Source of the DNA: Bacteroidia bacterium
Lineage (GTDB): Bacteria; Bacteroidota; Bacteroidia; J057; JADKCL01
Reading direction: 5' to 3'
Assembly: GCA_020635905.1 (NCBI GenBank)
Contig: JACJYV010000009.1
Span: forward strand, 248,001 to 312,000
Length of the DNA stretch: 64,000 bases
Part shown: positions 44,516-52,992 of the stretch, in pieces
Layout: the number at the start of each line of letters is the position of its first letter
How positions within the stretch are numbered: position 1 is the stretch's first letter
The notes under the pieces: generated by a model
The model's database searches: none
Told to the model about the DNA's origin: nothing
Seen by the model: only the letters and a program-made list of their open reading frames with translations
Position numbers and translations under genes: made by a program

Positions 44516-46013
44516 AAGGCATTGATTTTTCTTGTTTTTGCAAATAATCACCCACTTTTTCGTTCAGTTGGGCGACAAATTGAAGGGCGAGTGGGAATGA
44601 GTTTTTGTTCATGTCATTGAATACTGCTGAAACCAGGATCCAATTATTTTCTTTGTGGGTGATTTCAGACCAAACCTTGGCCGAAAAGTCGTCTGTGCAG
44701 GAATTGGGGCTCTGAAACCAGTAAAATCCCAGGGTATTTTCCTCCATTTCCAATTGTTTGGCGGGTTTATTTGGAGCGGTGAGAATGGTTTGGGAGGAAA
44801 TAATGTGTTGGCCTGCGGCCCGGAAACAATGTTCGGGGTGATGATGACCCCGCCAACCCGTATTTTTCACCAGCAAAAGTGATCCCTGCAATGTATCCCA
44901 CTTAAAGGCATACTTGGCCGCCTGACTGTTTTGTTCTGCGAAAAAACTGGCTTCCTCAGCCCTCAATTCCATTTCTGTGGCCTGCCATTCTGCGGGGAGC
45001 CTGATTTTCAGGGCTTGTCCTGGCTTCGTTTCATCTTTTATATAAGGTAAAAGCAAGCAGGGCAGCAGAATCAGCAAAAGGGCCATTTTGCCCGCCAGGT
45101 TGCGGGAATGGGAGTGAGCCAGAGGAGATATGGAAGTGAAGGATGGAAAGGAAATTTTCCTGCTTTTGGAATCGAGCCAGGTATAGGGCTGCGAACGGAT
45201 CAAAAGCCAGGTAAGTGCACAGGCAAAGCCAAAACTGATGATTCCCAGGGGAGCATGCACTGCCTCGGCTACTTTGGGCAATTGATAGATCGAGTCCAGA
45301 CTCACAATGGCCATGATGCGAAAGAGATTTCCCAGCAAAACCATGCCCAGCAACAGGCACAGGCTCAGCACCCAGGCAAATGAAATTTTGAGCCTTTCGA
45401 TCCATGTAATGGAAAAGAAAAAGAGGAGGGAAGCCCAGATTCCCTTCAATCCGCTGCAACTGAGATCAATCTGGGAGGCATTATTTTCAATGGTAATGAT
45501 TGTTTCTGAGGTAATATTGGCCATGCCCATGTCATGAAATGCACCTGAAAGGGCTTTTATCAGGCCCATTCTCAGTGGAAACCCGAGATATACGTCGAGG
45601 ATGGTGCCAAAGGGCAGGGTCATGAGCAGTAAAGTGACAGGCACGATGGAGCGGGCCCATTTTTCGGGGGTGGAGTAAAATCCAGCCAGGCCAAAAACAA
45701 ACAGGCCGCAGGCCGTGGCAGCCAGAATATTGATGTGGACCAGATAACTGGCATAAATCCACAAAGTGGCCGAAAAAAGTACAGTGAGAAAGGGGAGGAG
45801 GCGAAAGGTGAATTCGAGGGGAGGAAATTTTCGGGGAAATTTCCATTGATATTTACTGCCCAAAACCAGCAGAATCATGATCAGGACAATCAGATTGAAA
45901 ACCCCGTAGAGTCCTGAGAATACCCTCCCAACCCAGAAAATCGCCGGATAAAACGCTGCCAGAGTGGCCAGAGCCAGCAAAATATCCGTTATTTTATGGG
46001 TGCGCTTTTGCAT
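44496..46013 (-). CDS. xrtN: Exosortase (XrtN-like) with fused EpsI-like domain
   Basis: 505 residues from the ATG at 46013. Upstream codons in the same frame are AT-rich and lack the first membrane helix start. Eight or more membrane helices. The exosortase catalytic triad is present: C186 (DLSCSGLKG), R232 (NLFRIM) and H253 (VHAPLG). After about residue 320 a soluble domain follows, with HHPEHC (C396), which resembles the EpsI-type domain found fused to or beside other exosortases. It should process the sorting signal of the partner encoded by the overlapping gene downstream. Distinguishing XrtN from XrtK rests on the VIT partner and is a judgement. The symbol is therefore tentative. Confidence 0.82.
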   Translation of the reverse strand: MQKRTHKITDILLALATLAAFYPAIFWVGRVFSGLYGVFNLIVLIMILLVLGSKYQWKFPRKFPPLEFTFRLLPFLTVLFSATLWIYASYLVHINILAATACGLFVFGLAGFYSTPEKWARSIVPVTLLLMTLPFGTILDVYLGFPLRMGLIKALSGAFHDMGMANITSETIITIENNASQIDLSCSGLKGIWASLLFFFSITWIERLKISFAWVLSLCLLLGMVLLGNLFRIMAIVSLDSIYQLPKVAEAVHAPLGIISFGFACALTWLLIRSQPYTWLDSKSRKISFPSFTSISPLAHSHSRNLAGKMALLLILLPCLLLPYIKDETKPGQALKIRLPAEWQATEMELRAEEASFFAEQNSQAAKYAFKWDTLQGSLLLVKNTGWRGHHHPEHCFRAAGQHIISSQTILTAPNKPAKQLEMEENTLGFYWFQSPNSCTDDFSAKVWSEITHKENNWILVSAVFNDMNKNSFPLALQFVAQLNEKVGDYLQKQEKSMPYEACNY

Positions 46014-46034
46014 GAATAACTTAAATGGAAAGTA

Positions 46035-46049
46035 CTTTGTACTACAAAG
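46035..46049. promoter_or_regulatory. 15-bp perfect palindrome upstream of xrtN
   Basis: CTTTGTA-C-TACAAAG, 22 bases before the exosortase start. A -7-like box TTGCTTTG on the minus strand (46045-46052) overlaps it, so a repressor bound here would block that promoter. The remaining gap to rpmB (46050-46194) has no gene I can support. Confidence 0.4.
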
Positions 46050-46127
46050 CAAATAACGAAGAATTTGCAGAATGGTTGCAGGAAAGTTGGGATAAATATT
46101 TTGGAATATATTTTTCGCGATCCTCCC

Positions 46128-46158
46128 TTGGAATTTCAGCAGCAATACCCGATATTTG
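46128..46158 (+). promoter_or_regulatory. Probable rpmB promoter
   Basis: TTG at 46128-46130 and GATATTTG at 46151-46158 (7 of 8 to TAnnTTTG) are spaced by 20 bases, the arrangement of Bacteroidota -33/-7 boxes. It lies 37 bases before the ATG at 46195. Confidence 0.4.
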
Positions 46159-46194
46159 CAATTCGTTTGAAAAATCAAAAGAAAGATTTAGATC

Positions 46195-46434
46195 ATGTCC
46201 CGAGTTTGTCAAGTAACAGGAAAACATCCTATCTCAGGAAACAACGTTTCCCACGCCAATAATAAAACCCGTCGCCGCTGGCTGCCTAACCTCCAGAAAA
46301 AGCGTTTCTTCGTGCCTTCTGAAAGCCGTTGGGTAACCATGAGAGTTTCTGCCAAGGGTATCAAAGTAATCAATGTGCGTGGCATCGAAGCGGTGCTGAA
46401 GGAAATCAAAGAAAGGGACGGAGTAACCCTTTGA
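46195..46434 (+). CDS. rpmB: 50S ribosomal protein bL28
   Basis: 79 residues, full length. MSRVCQVTGKHPISGNNVSHANNKTRRRW is the family opening, with Lys/Arg-rich loops, the SESRWVTMRVSAKGIKVIN strands and the final IEAVLKEI helix. It is part of the large ribosomal subunit. It is often followed by rpmG in Bacteroidota, but here the next frame is an M24 homologue starting two bases after the stop codon. Confidence 0.97.
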   Translation: MSRVCQVTGKHPISGNNVSHANNKTRRRWLPNLQKKRFFVPSESRWVTMRVSAKGIKVINVRGIEAVLKEIKERDGVTL

Positions 46435-46438
46435 TTTG

Positions 46439-47962
46439 ATGAAAAATATCGGTTGGATCCTTCTTGCAGTAATACTCTTGATGGTTCCACCCCGCCGAAC
46501 CCAGGGACAGACCCCGTCTACCCTGGGTTCGGCTTTTTTTGTTAAAAACCGGGATCAGGTTCGCCAAAAACTGCCTGAGCATTCCTGCGCAGTTATCTTT
46601 TCCGCCCCCTGGCACCTGCACCAACCTCAGATCAGTCCCACTGCCCTGGGCGATTACGCCCAGGATCCCAATTTTTATTATCTCACCGGGATTGAAAGCC
46701 CCAAATGTGTATTGATCCTCTTTTCTGAATCTCACAAATACGGGGAAAAGGAGGTCAACGAGCTGCTTTTTTACCCCGATAAGCCCGATTTTCTGGCCCG
46801 CTTCGCGGGCGAAACCACTGGCTTTGAAGCCTTCTCCAACCGTGAAAGCATCGGAAAATGGGCCGTTTTCTGCCGGGATTTTCTCACGGAAAAAGCCTTT
46901 GACAAGATCTGGATGATCCCCCGTGACTATTCAGGGGTACGTGAACCCGGCTTTCTCTCCTCAGACGATATGCTGATGGCCTTTTATTCGTCCATTTCGC
47001 CCGGGTATCCTCTGGGCGCAAAAAACCTTACCGCTTACCGCCTGATTCGGGAAGGGGAGAAGAAAGGGCCGGGCGAAGTCGCGGCCCAGATCAGCGCCAT
47101 GCTCAACTATTATCCTCAATTGCGGGCAGATCCCCTTTTGCAGCGGGCTGCCTTATTGAACGAGGACAGTGAACTGACTTCCCTGCTGGAAAAGCTGGAT
47201 GAAATCAAAGTGGATGTGATTGCCCTGAAACTGTTTCTGGAGGAAATGCGACGGGTCAAGGATGCAGAAGAATTGAAAATTCAGGAGCGGGTGGTTGGAT
47301 TGGTTTCCCAAAGCTTCAAAACCGCCCTGGGCGATCTGAAAGCGGGTCGCAGCGAGTACGAAATAGCGGCCACTCTGGCCTGGGGAGTGGAAAAGAAAGG
47401 GGCTCGCCTGGCCCTCCCACCTGTGGTGGCAGCTGGCAAAAACAGCGGCCATGCGGCCGCTCAGACTGGAAAAACGGCCCTGGTGGCCGGGTCGCCCGTA
47501 GTGCTTGATCTGGCTGCCCAGGCAGATCATTACTGCATGCGGGTTACCCGCACCGTGCCCGAAGGCTACGACTGGAAAGGGAGTGCGGGCAAGGAGTTTG
47601 AAACCTTGCTGAAAGCCCATCGTGCAGTGATGGCAGCCTGCGAGCCAGATGCCTCCGTATCCTCTGTTCTGGGCCATTTCGATCAGATAATTTCCACCAA
47701 AACTTTCCCCAAAATGATGCGTGTACGTTGGATCAATGCCATTGGACTGGGGCTGAATGACCTTTCCTGGCCCCCCGAGCCAGGCGAGGGAACGGATTTT
47801 CTGAAAGAAAACATGACTTTGGTGGTGGAAAGCGCCTTGTACGGAGACGATTATGGCCTGGTATTGCGGGATGTGGTACAGGTGAAGCCAGGCGGCGGCC
47901 GGGTTTTGACGGGTTCCATTCCCTACGGGCTTGCTGAACTCAAGGCGTTTGCTGCAAACTAA
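46439..47962 (+). CDS. Secreted M24 aminopeptidase-P homologue lacking metal ligands
   Basis: 507 residues from the ATG at 46439, preceded by a TTG. Signal-like N-terminus (GWILLAVILLMVPP) followed by the aminopeptidase P N-terminal domain (FYYLTGIESPKCVLILF) and a pita-bread M24 domain. Of the five metal ligands of E. coli PepP (D260, D271, H354, E383, E406), D357 is kept, the second Asp is Arg (R368, in MRVTRT, exactly 11 residues later as in the family), the His is lost (GLGLND instead of GHxxG), one Glu is kept (E464) and the last is Arg (R477). The protein is therefore probably not a peptidase. The start lies two bases after rpmB, and a perfect terminator lies inside its first 34 codons. 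Confidence 0.8.
   Translation: MKNIGWILLAVILLMVPPRRTQGQTPSTLGSAFFVKNRDQVRQKLPEHSCAVIFSAPWHLHQPQISPTALGDYAQDPNFYYLTGIESPKCVLILFSESHKYGEKEVNELLFYPDKPDFLARFAGETTGFEAFSNRESIGKWAVFCRDFLTEKAFDKIWMIPRDYSGVREPGFLSSDDMLMAFYSSISPGYPLGAKNLTAYRLIREGEKKGPGEVAAQISAMLNYYPQLRADPLLQRAALLNEDSELTSLLEKLDEIKVDVIALKLFLEEMRRVKDAEELKIQERVVGLVSQSFKTALGDLKAGRSEYEIAATLAWGVEKKGARLALPPVVAAGKNSGHAAAQTGKTALVAGSPVVLDLAAQADHYCMRVTRTVPEGYDWKGSAGKEFETLLKAHRAVMAACEPDASVSSVLGHFDQIISTKTFPKMMRVRWINAIGLGLNDLSWPPEPGEGTDFLKENMTLVVESALYGDDYGLVLRDVVQVKPGGGRVLTGSIPYGLAELKAFAAN
46494..46540 (+). terminator. Perfect intrinsic terminator inside an open frame
   Basis: GCCGAACCCAGGG (46494-46506) pairs base-for-base with CCCTGGGTTCGGC (46521-46533) around a 14-base loop and is followed by seven Ts. 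It is a textbook rpmB terminator, yet it encodes residues 19-34 of the M24-like protein in an open frame. It may end rpmB transcripts, attenuate the downstream gene, or both. Confidence 0.9.
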
Positions 47963-48047
47963 AGCAATAAATACAGTCTTTTTCCGTAGAATCTGCATTA
48001 ATTCCCCTTCGGGGAAAAGCCAATGCCCGCAAACTAAAAGATTTGCT

Positions 48048-48055
48048 TAATTTTG
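48048..48055 (+). promoter_or_regulatory. -7 box TAATTTTG close to a start codon
   Basis: A perfect TAnnTTTG, only five bases before the ATG at 48061. If used, transcription would start at or within the start codon, giving a leaderless mRNA. If the true start is the ATG at 48076 the leader would be about 15 bases. Confidence 0.35.
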
Positions 48056-48060
48056 CCCCG

Positions 48061-49287
48061 ATGAAAATCAAGTCTATGCGTCAATCAGCCTTTTTGATTT
48101 GTTTTTTGCTTGCCTTTGGGGCAATTCAGGCCCAGGTAACCCAGCGAATTCCGGGTTCAGTGGCTCCCCTGATTCTTACTTCTGAGAGTTTTCCCTGCGA
48201 AGGAAATGTGCTTTTCAGCGAAGATTTTGAAAACGGGATTCCCTCCACCTGGGAGGTTCGGGATTACGATTCTCTCATTCCTGCGCCTTCCACGGGCCTG
48301 CAGCCGGGTTGGCAGAGTCTGGTTGATTACCGCGATAGCAGCAATCATGTGGCCGCTTCGCCTTCATGGTACCTGCCCAAAGGCGCCTCTGACGACTGGT
48401 TGATTTCTCCTCTGGTGAATCCCACCAACCAAACCTGTCTTTCCTGGAAGGCCTATTCTCAGGATGGGAATTTCAAGGAATCCTACGAAGTGCTGGTCGC
48501 CACCACCAAAGATACCGCTGATTTTTTGGCCAATGATGCCCTCTTCAGTAAAACCAACGAGAATTCAGATCCATTCTATAATAATGTTGACCTCAGCGCC
48601 TGGGCTGGTCAATCCGTTTATATTGCCTTTCACCAGAAATCAGACGATAAATTTGTGCTTGTGATCGACGATGTATCACTGGTTGAGGTCAATACCCTGG
48701 ATGCGGGCGTTTCCTACATTGATACTCCTGCCGCGAAGGCCCTTTCTCCCGTGACGGTCAAGTGTTTTATCCGCAATTACGGGTTGGAAACAGTGGAGGA
48801 TGTGACTCTCAAATGGAGCGTAAATGGCGATACCGTCCACTCCATGGATCTGGATTCGATTGGTTTGGAATCGGGCCGCACTTATGCCATCGCACACTCT
48901 GCCAAATGGACGCCTCAGGCTCTGGGCACCTTTAACCTGTGCGTCTGGACCAGCAAGCCCAATAATCTGACCGACAATTTCATTTTCAATGATACTCTTT
49001 GCCTGGAGATTGAGGTAACTGAATTTGTGGGTTTCGAAGAATCACTTTTGGGATCAGAAGTAAAAGTCTATCCCAATCCCGCTCAGGATAAAGTTCAGGT
49101 GGAATTGGATGATTTTCACGAGATTAAATGGGGTTTGCGCGATCTTTCAGGGAAATTGCTTCGTTCAGGTAAATTGCACTCCCAAAAGACAGAGATAGAC
49201 CTTTCAGGTCTGAATCAGGGAATTTATTTCCTTCAATTCCAGTCAGAATCCGGGCACAAAATCACCCGAAAACTCATCAAAAGGTAA
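48061..49287 (+). CDS. T9SS type A protein with jelly-roll adhesin domain
   Basis: 408 residues from the ATG at 48061. The upstream TTG at 48043 lies in the promoter region. Signal peptide (ending AIQAQ). Residues about 55-210 form a jelly-roll of the cleaved-adhesin or 'choice-of-anchor J' type (LFSEDFENGIPSTWEV, DDWLISPLVNP, VYIAFHQKSDDKFVLVIDDV). A CARDB-like beta domain covers about 215-325 (TVKCFIRNYGLETVEDV), then a T9SS type A tail (KVYPNPAQDKVQV … KLIKR). Likely surface adhesion. Its stop codon overlaps the rarA start (TAATG at 49285-49289). Confidence 0.88.
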   Translation: MKIKSMRQSAFLICFLLAFGAIQAQVTQRIPGSVAPLILTSESFPCEGNVLFSEDFENGIPSTWEVRDYDSLIPAPSTGLQPGWQSLVDYRDSSNHVAASPSWYLPKGASDDWLISPLVNPTNQTCLSWKAYSQDGNFKESYEVLVATTKDTADFLANDALFSKTNENSDPFYNNVDLSAWAGQSVYIAFHQKSDDKFVLVIDDVSLVEVNTLDAGVSYIDTPAAKALSPVTVKCFIRNYGLETVEDVTLKWSVNGDTVHSMDLDSIGLESGRTYAIAHSAKWTPQALGTFNLCVWTSKPNNLTDNFIFNDTLCLEIEVTEFVGFEESLLGSEVKVYPNPAQDKVQVELDDFHEIKWGLRDLSGKLLRSGKLHSQKTEIDLSGLNQGIYFLQFQSESGHKITRKLIKR

Positions 49288-50573
49288 TGGATTTATTTGC
49301 CGGGGAAGCGATGAGCAAGCACCTGCCGCCCCTGGCGGAGCGGGTGCGGCCCTTTTCTCTGGACAAATATATCGGGCAAAAGCATTTGCTGTATCCTGAA
49401 AGTCCGCTGAACATCATGATTCGTTCTGGGAGGCTCAGTTCACTCATTTTTTGGGGTCCTCCCGGGGTGGGAAAAACCACCCTGGCCCAGATTCTTGCGC
49501 AAAAACTGAATCGCCCGTTCCGCCAGTTGAGCGCTGTGGCCTCGGGGGTAAAGGATGTGCGTGAAGTGCTTGATTTTGCCCGCAAAAGGCCTGGCGTGGT
49601 GCTTTTCATTGACGAAATTCACCGTTTCAACAAAAGCCAGCAAGATTCGCTTCTGGGGGCGGTGGAAAAAGGAATTGTGACTTTGGTAGGCGCTACCACG
49701 GAAAATCCCAGTTTTGAAGTGAATTCGGCCTTGCTAAGCCGTTGTCAGGTGTATAAACTGGAGTCGCTGAGCAAGGAGGAGATTCGTGAACTGCTGGAAT
49801 ATGCGATTGCTGAGGACACAGAGCTGCAAAAGCGGCAGATCGAATTGAAGGAACTGGACGCAGTATGTAAAATCACAGGTGGGGATGCCCGCAAAAGCCT
49901 CAATTTGCTGGAAATTTTCGTCAATGCGACCGAAGGAGATCCCGTGGTCCTGACCGACGAAGCGGTCATGGCAGTTGCTCAGGAGCGGATTGCCCTCTAC
50001 GACAAGGGGGGAGAGCAGCATTACGACGTGATTTCTGCTTTCATCAAATCTATCCGTGGCGGCGACGCGGATGCAGGCATTTACTGGCTTGCCCGAATGC
50101 TGGAAGGAGGGGAGGACGTGAAATTTATTGCCCGCAGGCTGGTCATTTCCGCTGCTGAAGACATTGGCAACGCCAATCCCAATGCGCTCCTGATTGCCAA
50201 TGCAACCTTTGAAGCCGTGCGGAATATTGGGCTACCCGAAGGGCGGATTGTGCTGGCCCAATGCGTGACTTATCTGGCCACTTCTCCCAAATCCAACGCT
50301 TCGTACATGGCCATCAATCAGGCCACGGCCCTGGTAAAAGATTCGCCGGACTACCCCGTGCCCCTGCATTTGCGCAATGCGCCCACCAAACTCATGAAAG
50401 ACATGGGTTATGGCAAGGATTACAAATACACCCACGATTTCGAGGGGCAGGAAGGCAGGCAGGAATATTTACCTAAAGAAATTTCCGGCACCACTTTCTA
50501 TCACCCCAAACCAGTTGGTTCTGAAGCCAAAATCAAGCAATGGGTGGATGAAATACGAGGTAAAAAAGGTTAA
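49287..50573 (+). CDS. rarA: Replication-associated recombination protein RarA (MgsA)
   Basis: 428 residues. AAA+ ATPase with Walker A GPPGVGKTT (57-65), Walker B LFIDEIH (D109-E110), sensor 1 GATTENPSFEVN and arginine finger LLSRC, then the RarA collar and tetramerisation domain (YDVISAFIKSIRGGDADAGIYWLARML). It acts at stalled replication forks. The start is fused to the stop codon of the previous T9SS gene, which is an odd pairing of unrelated functions. Confidence 0.97.
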   Translation: MDLFAGEAMSKHLPPLAERVRPFSLDKYIGQKHLLYPESPLNIMIRSGRLSSLIFWGPPGVGKTTLAQILAQKLNRPFRQLSAVASGVKDVREVLDFARKRPGVVLFIDEIHRFNKSQQDSLLGAVEKGIVTLVGATTENPSFEVNSALLSRCQVYKLESLSKEEIRELLEYAIAEDTELQKRQIELKELDAVCKITGGDARKSLNLLEIFVNATEGDPVVLTDEAVMAVAQERIALYDKGGEQHYDVISAFIKSIRGGDADAGIYWLARMLEGGEDVKFIARRLVISAAEDIGNANPNALLIANATFEAVRNIGLPEGRIVLAQCVTYLATSPKSNASYMAINQATALVKDSPDYPVPLHLRNAPTKLMKDMGYGKDYKYTHDFEGQEGRQEYLPKEISGTTFYHPKPVGSEAKIKQWVDEIRGKKG

Positions 50574-50630
50574 AACATTCTGTGCCAAAACAAGGTGATT
50601 TTTCTCCTTACCAATCTGATAACCAAAGAA

Positions 50631-50661
50631 TTGCTCATTGCTAACTGCTAATTGCTAATTG
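50631..50661. repeat. Heptamer repeat (TTGCTAA type), 4 units
   Basis: TTGCTCA-TTGCTAA-CTGCTAA-TTGCTAA just before the ABC transporter start at 50666, within the leader of that gene. No other feature is seen in 50574-50665. Confidence 0.85.
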
Positions 50662-50665
50662 AATT

Positions 50666-52435
50666 ATGTCCCGCCTCTTCGCATATCTTCGCCCTTACAA
50701 CGGGCAACTGTGGTTTTCCATTCTATCCAGCATCAGCAATAAAATTCTGGACCTGATGCCGCCCCTGCTGGTTGGCTGGGTGATTGATACGGTGCGCGGA
50801 AATCCTCCCATTTGGATGAAAGAACTGGCCTGGATGGACGATGTGTGGGGACAAGCCGCCTTTCTGGCCTTTCTGGGAGTGATTATTTTTGGATTTGAGA
50901 GCATATTTGAATGGATGTTTCAGCGCGGCTTCATGCGCCTGGCTCAGAATGTGCAAAATGACCTGCGCATGGAGACTTACGGGCGCCTTCAGTCCCGCGA
51001 AATGGCTTTCTTTGAAAGCCAGCGCACAGGCGACACACTCGCCATTCTCAACGACGACATCAACCAACTGGAGCGTTTTCTGAATACGGGTTTCAATGAT
51101 ATCGTTCAGTTGATTGTCCTTTTCCTGTTTGCAGGAGCCATTTTATTTGGGGTTTCCTGGGAACTTGCTCTGATCGGGATGGCGCCTTTGCCCCTCATTT
51201 TGCTGGGTAGTGTCTGGTACCAAAAGCTGATTGCGCCCCGCTACCGCGACATGCGCAACGAAGTGGGGCAGATGAGCAGCCGCCTGGAAAATAATATTTC
51301 CGGCATTTCCGTGATCAAAAGTTTTACTGCGGAAAAGTTTGAATATGAACGGGTTCAGGTGAATTCCACTGCCTACCGTGACGCCAATTTCAAGGTGATT
51401 TCCTACTCAGCCCTTTACATTCCCCTGATCAGAATGCTGATTGCCCTTGGATTTGGGGGCGTTTTACTGCTGGGTAGCTATTGGGTACTGAACGGATCGG
51501 GCATCCTCACCGTAGGTGAGTTGGTGCTGTTCAGCATGATGATCCAGCGTGTATTGTGGCCGGTCACCCGCCTGGGACAGACATTTGATAATTTTGAACG
51601 GGCCAAAGCCAGCGCAAAGCGGGTTTTTGGGCTGTTGGATACTCCATCTGCCATTCAGGATCCCTCAAAACCCGTTGCCATGGATCGTGCCCAAGGAGAA
51701 ATTGAATTTCATCAGGTGAAATTTGCCTACCAGCCCGAATTACCCATTCTGAAAGGTCTGGATTTGAAGATTGCTGCTGGTGAAACGGTTGGCATAGCGG
51801 GTACCACGGGCTCTGGGAAGTCAACTCTGATCAAGCTGTTGCTCAGATATTACGAAGTGGGGGAAGGTGAAATCCGTCTGGACGGAGTGGATTTGCGGGA
51901 ATTAAGGATGTTTGATCTACGCAAAAACATTGCCCTCGTGAGCCAGGATGTGTATCTTTTTCACGGCACCATTGCCGAAAATATTGCTTACGGCACGGCC
52001 AGCGCCCAGGCTGAAATTGAACATGCGGCACGCATGGCCCAGTTACACGACTTTGTGGTCAGCCTGCCTAAAGGGTACCAGACTTTAGTGGGTGAACGGG
52101 GCCTCAAGCTCTCTGGTGGCCAGCGTCAGCGCCTCAGTATTGCAAGGGCCATTTTGAAAAATGCGCCCGTTTTGGTGCTCGACGAGGCTACCAGTTCAGT
52201 GGATACTGAGACGGAAAGAGCCATTCAGCAGAATCTGAATCGTTTTGCCGAGGGACGTACTGCCCTCGTGATAGCCCACCGTCTTTCGACCATTCGCAAC
52301 GCCAACCGCATCATTGTGCTGGACCAGGGTAAGGTGGCCGAACAGGGGAAACACGAGGAATTGCTCGAAAAAGGGGGAATTTATGCGGATTTGTGGAAAG
52401 TCCAGATCGGCGAACTTGATCTGAACGGGAATTAA
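50666..52435 (+). CDS. ABC exporter (fused membrane and ATPase domains)
   Basis: 589 residues. Six-helix export-type membrane domain (about 15-310) followed by an ATP-binding domain: Walker A GTTGSGKST (about 379), Q-loop (ALVSQDVYLF), signature LSGGQRQR (about 482), Walker B VLDEATSSVD (about 503) and H-loop IAHRLST. It is a half-transporter that dimerises. Close relatives are MsbA- or multidrug-like, but the substrate cannot be read from sequence. The stop codon overlaps the convergent lipoprotein stop (TTAA at 52432-52435). Confidence 0.94.
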   Translation: MSRLFAYLRPYNGQLWFSILSSISNKILDLMPPLLVGWVIDTVRGNPPIWMKELAWMDDVWGQAAFLAFLGVIIFGFESIFEWMFQRGFMRLAQNVQNDLRMETYGRLQSREMAFFESQRTGDTLAILNDDINQLERFLNTGFNDIVQLIVLFLFAGAILFGVSWELALIGMAPLPLILLGSVWYQKLIAPRYRDMRNEVGQMSSRLENNISGISVIKSFTAEKFEYERVQVNSTAYRDANFKVISYSALYIPLIRMLIALGFGGVLLLGSYWVLNGSGILTVGELVLFSMMIQRVLWPVTRLGQTFDNFERAKASAKRVFGLLDTPSAIQDPSKPVAMDRAQGEIEFHQVKFAYQPELPILKGLDLKIAAGETVGIAGTTGSGKSTLIKLLLRYYEVGEGEIRLDGVDLRELRMFDLRKNIALVSQDVYLFHGTIAENIAYGTASAQAEIEHAARMAQLHDFVVSLPKGYQTLVGERGLKLSGGQRQRLSIARAILKNAPVLVLDEATSSVDTETERAIQQNLNRFAEGRTALVIAHRLSTIRNANRIIVLDQGKVAEQGKHEELLEKGGIYADLWKVQIGELDLNGN

Positions 52436-52992
52436 CTCTGGCTGATAAATACCCGGAAAGCGCCGTCACGCAGGTCGTATTCCCAGATGGAATTGCCTTC
52501 CTTGGCCTGAACCAATCCCACAAAAGTACCTTCCAGAATGAAGCCAGTACCTGAAGGAATGACCTTTTTGACCACAATTTTGGACTTATTGCCTTCGGAA
52601 ATGCTTTTCGCCTTCTGCACCTGACCTTTGTCCACGAAGTTGTACTGGATAAAGTTGTTGTCAGACTCAGCGGGGGTGTAAACGCCCGGGGCGGGAGGGA
52701 AGCTCAGAAAAGAAAAATGCAACTCAAAACCTGGCACGTCCATGACTTTGGAGTAACCTTCGTTGGCCCGCAGGATCAACTTGGCAGAAGGGGTGGCGGG
52801 AACCAGCAATGAATAGCCCGATTTACTCAAAAAAACCTTGTTTTCGCCGTTAACATTGGCGGAAATATAAAAATCATGGATGGGTTCGTCGGGGTTGGGG
52901 GTATCAGGCCTCTGGCAGGAGGTGAAAAGGGAGGATCCAAAAGATAAAATCGCTCCAATAAATAATATGTACTTCACAAAAATCCGCATCAC
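52432..52992 (-). CDS. Lipoprotein of unknown function
   Basis: 186 residues. Signal with lipobox (SLFTSC) then a Pro/Asp linker (RPDTPNPDEPIHDF) and a beta-rich domain. YISANVNGENKVFLSK, SGTGFILEGTFVG and GAFRVFI resemble small Bacteroidota lipoproteins of the DUF6252-like type, but I do not assign a family. It is convergent with the ABC exporter gene. 52993-53179 is a promoter region with a C-rich/G-rich inverted repeat near 53053. Confidence 0.7.
   Translation of the reverse strand: MMRIFVKYILFIGAILSFGSSLFTSCQRPDTPNPDEPIHDFYISANVNGENKVFLSKSGYSLLVPATPSAKLILRANEGYSKVMDVPGFELHFSFLSFPPAPGVYTPAESDNNFIQYNFVDKGQVQKAKSISEGNKSKIVVKKVIPSGTGFILEGTFVGLVQAKEGNSIWEYDLRDGAFRVFISQS

Noticed and set aside
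46025..46216. 63-residue frame between xrtN and rpmB
   Set aside because: Overlaps the palindrome and the rpmB promoter, has no family features, and runs into the rpmB start in another frame.
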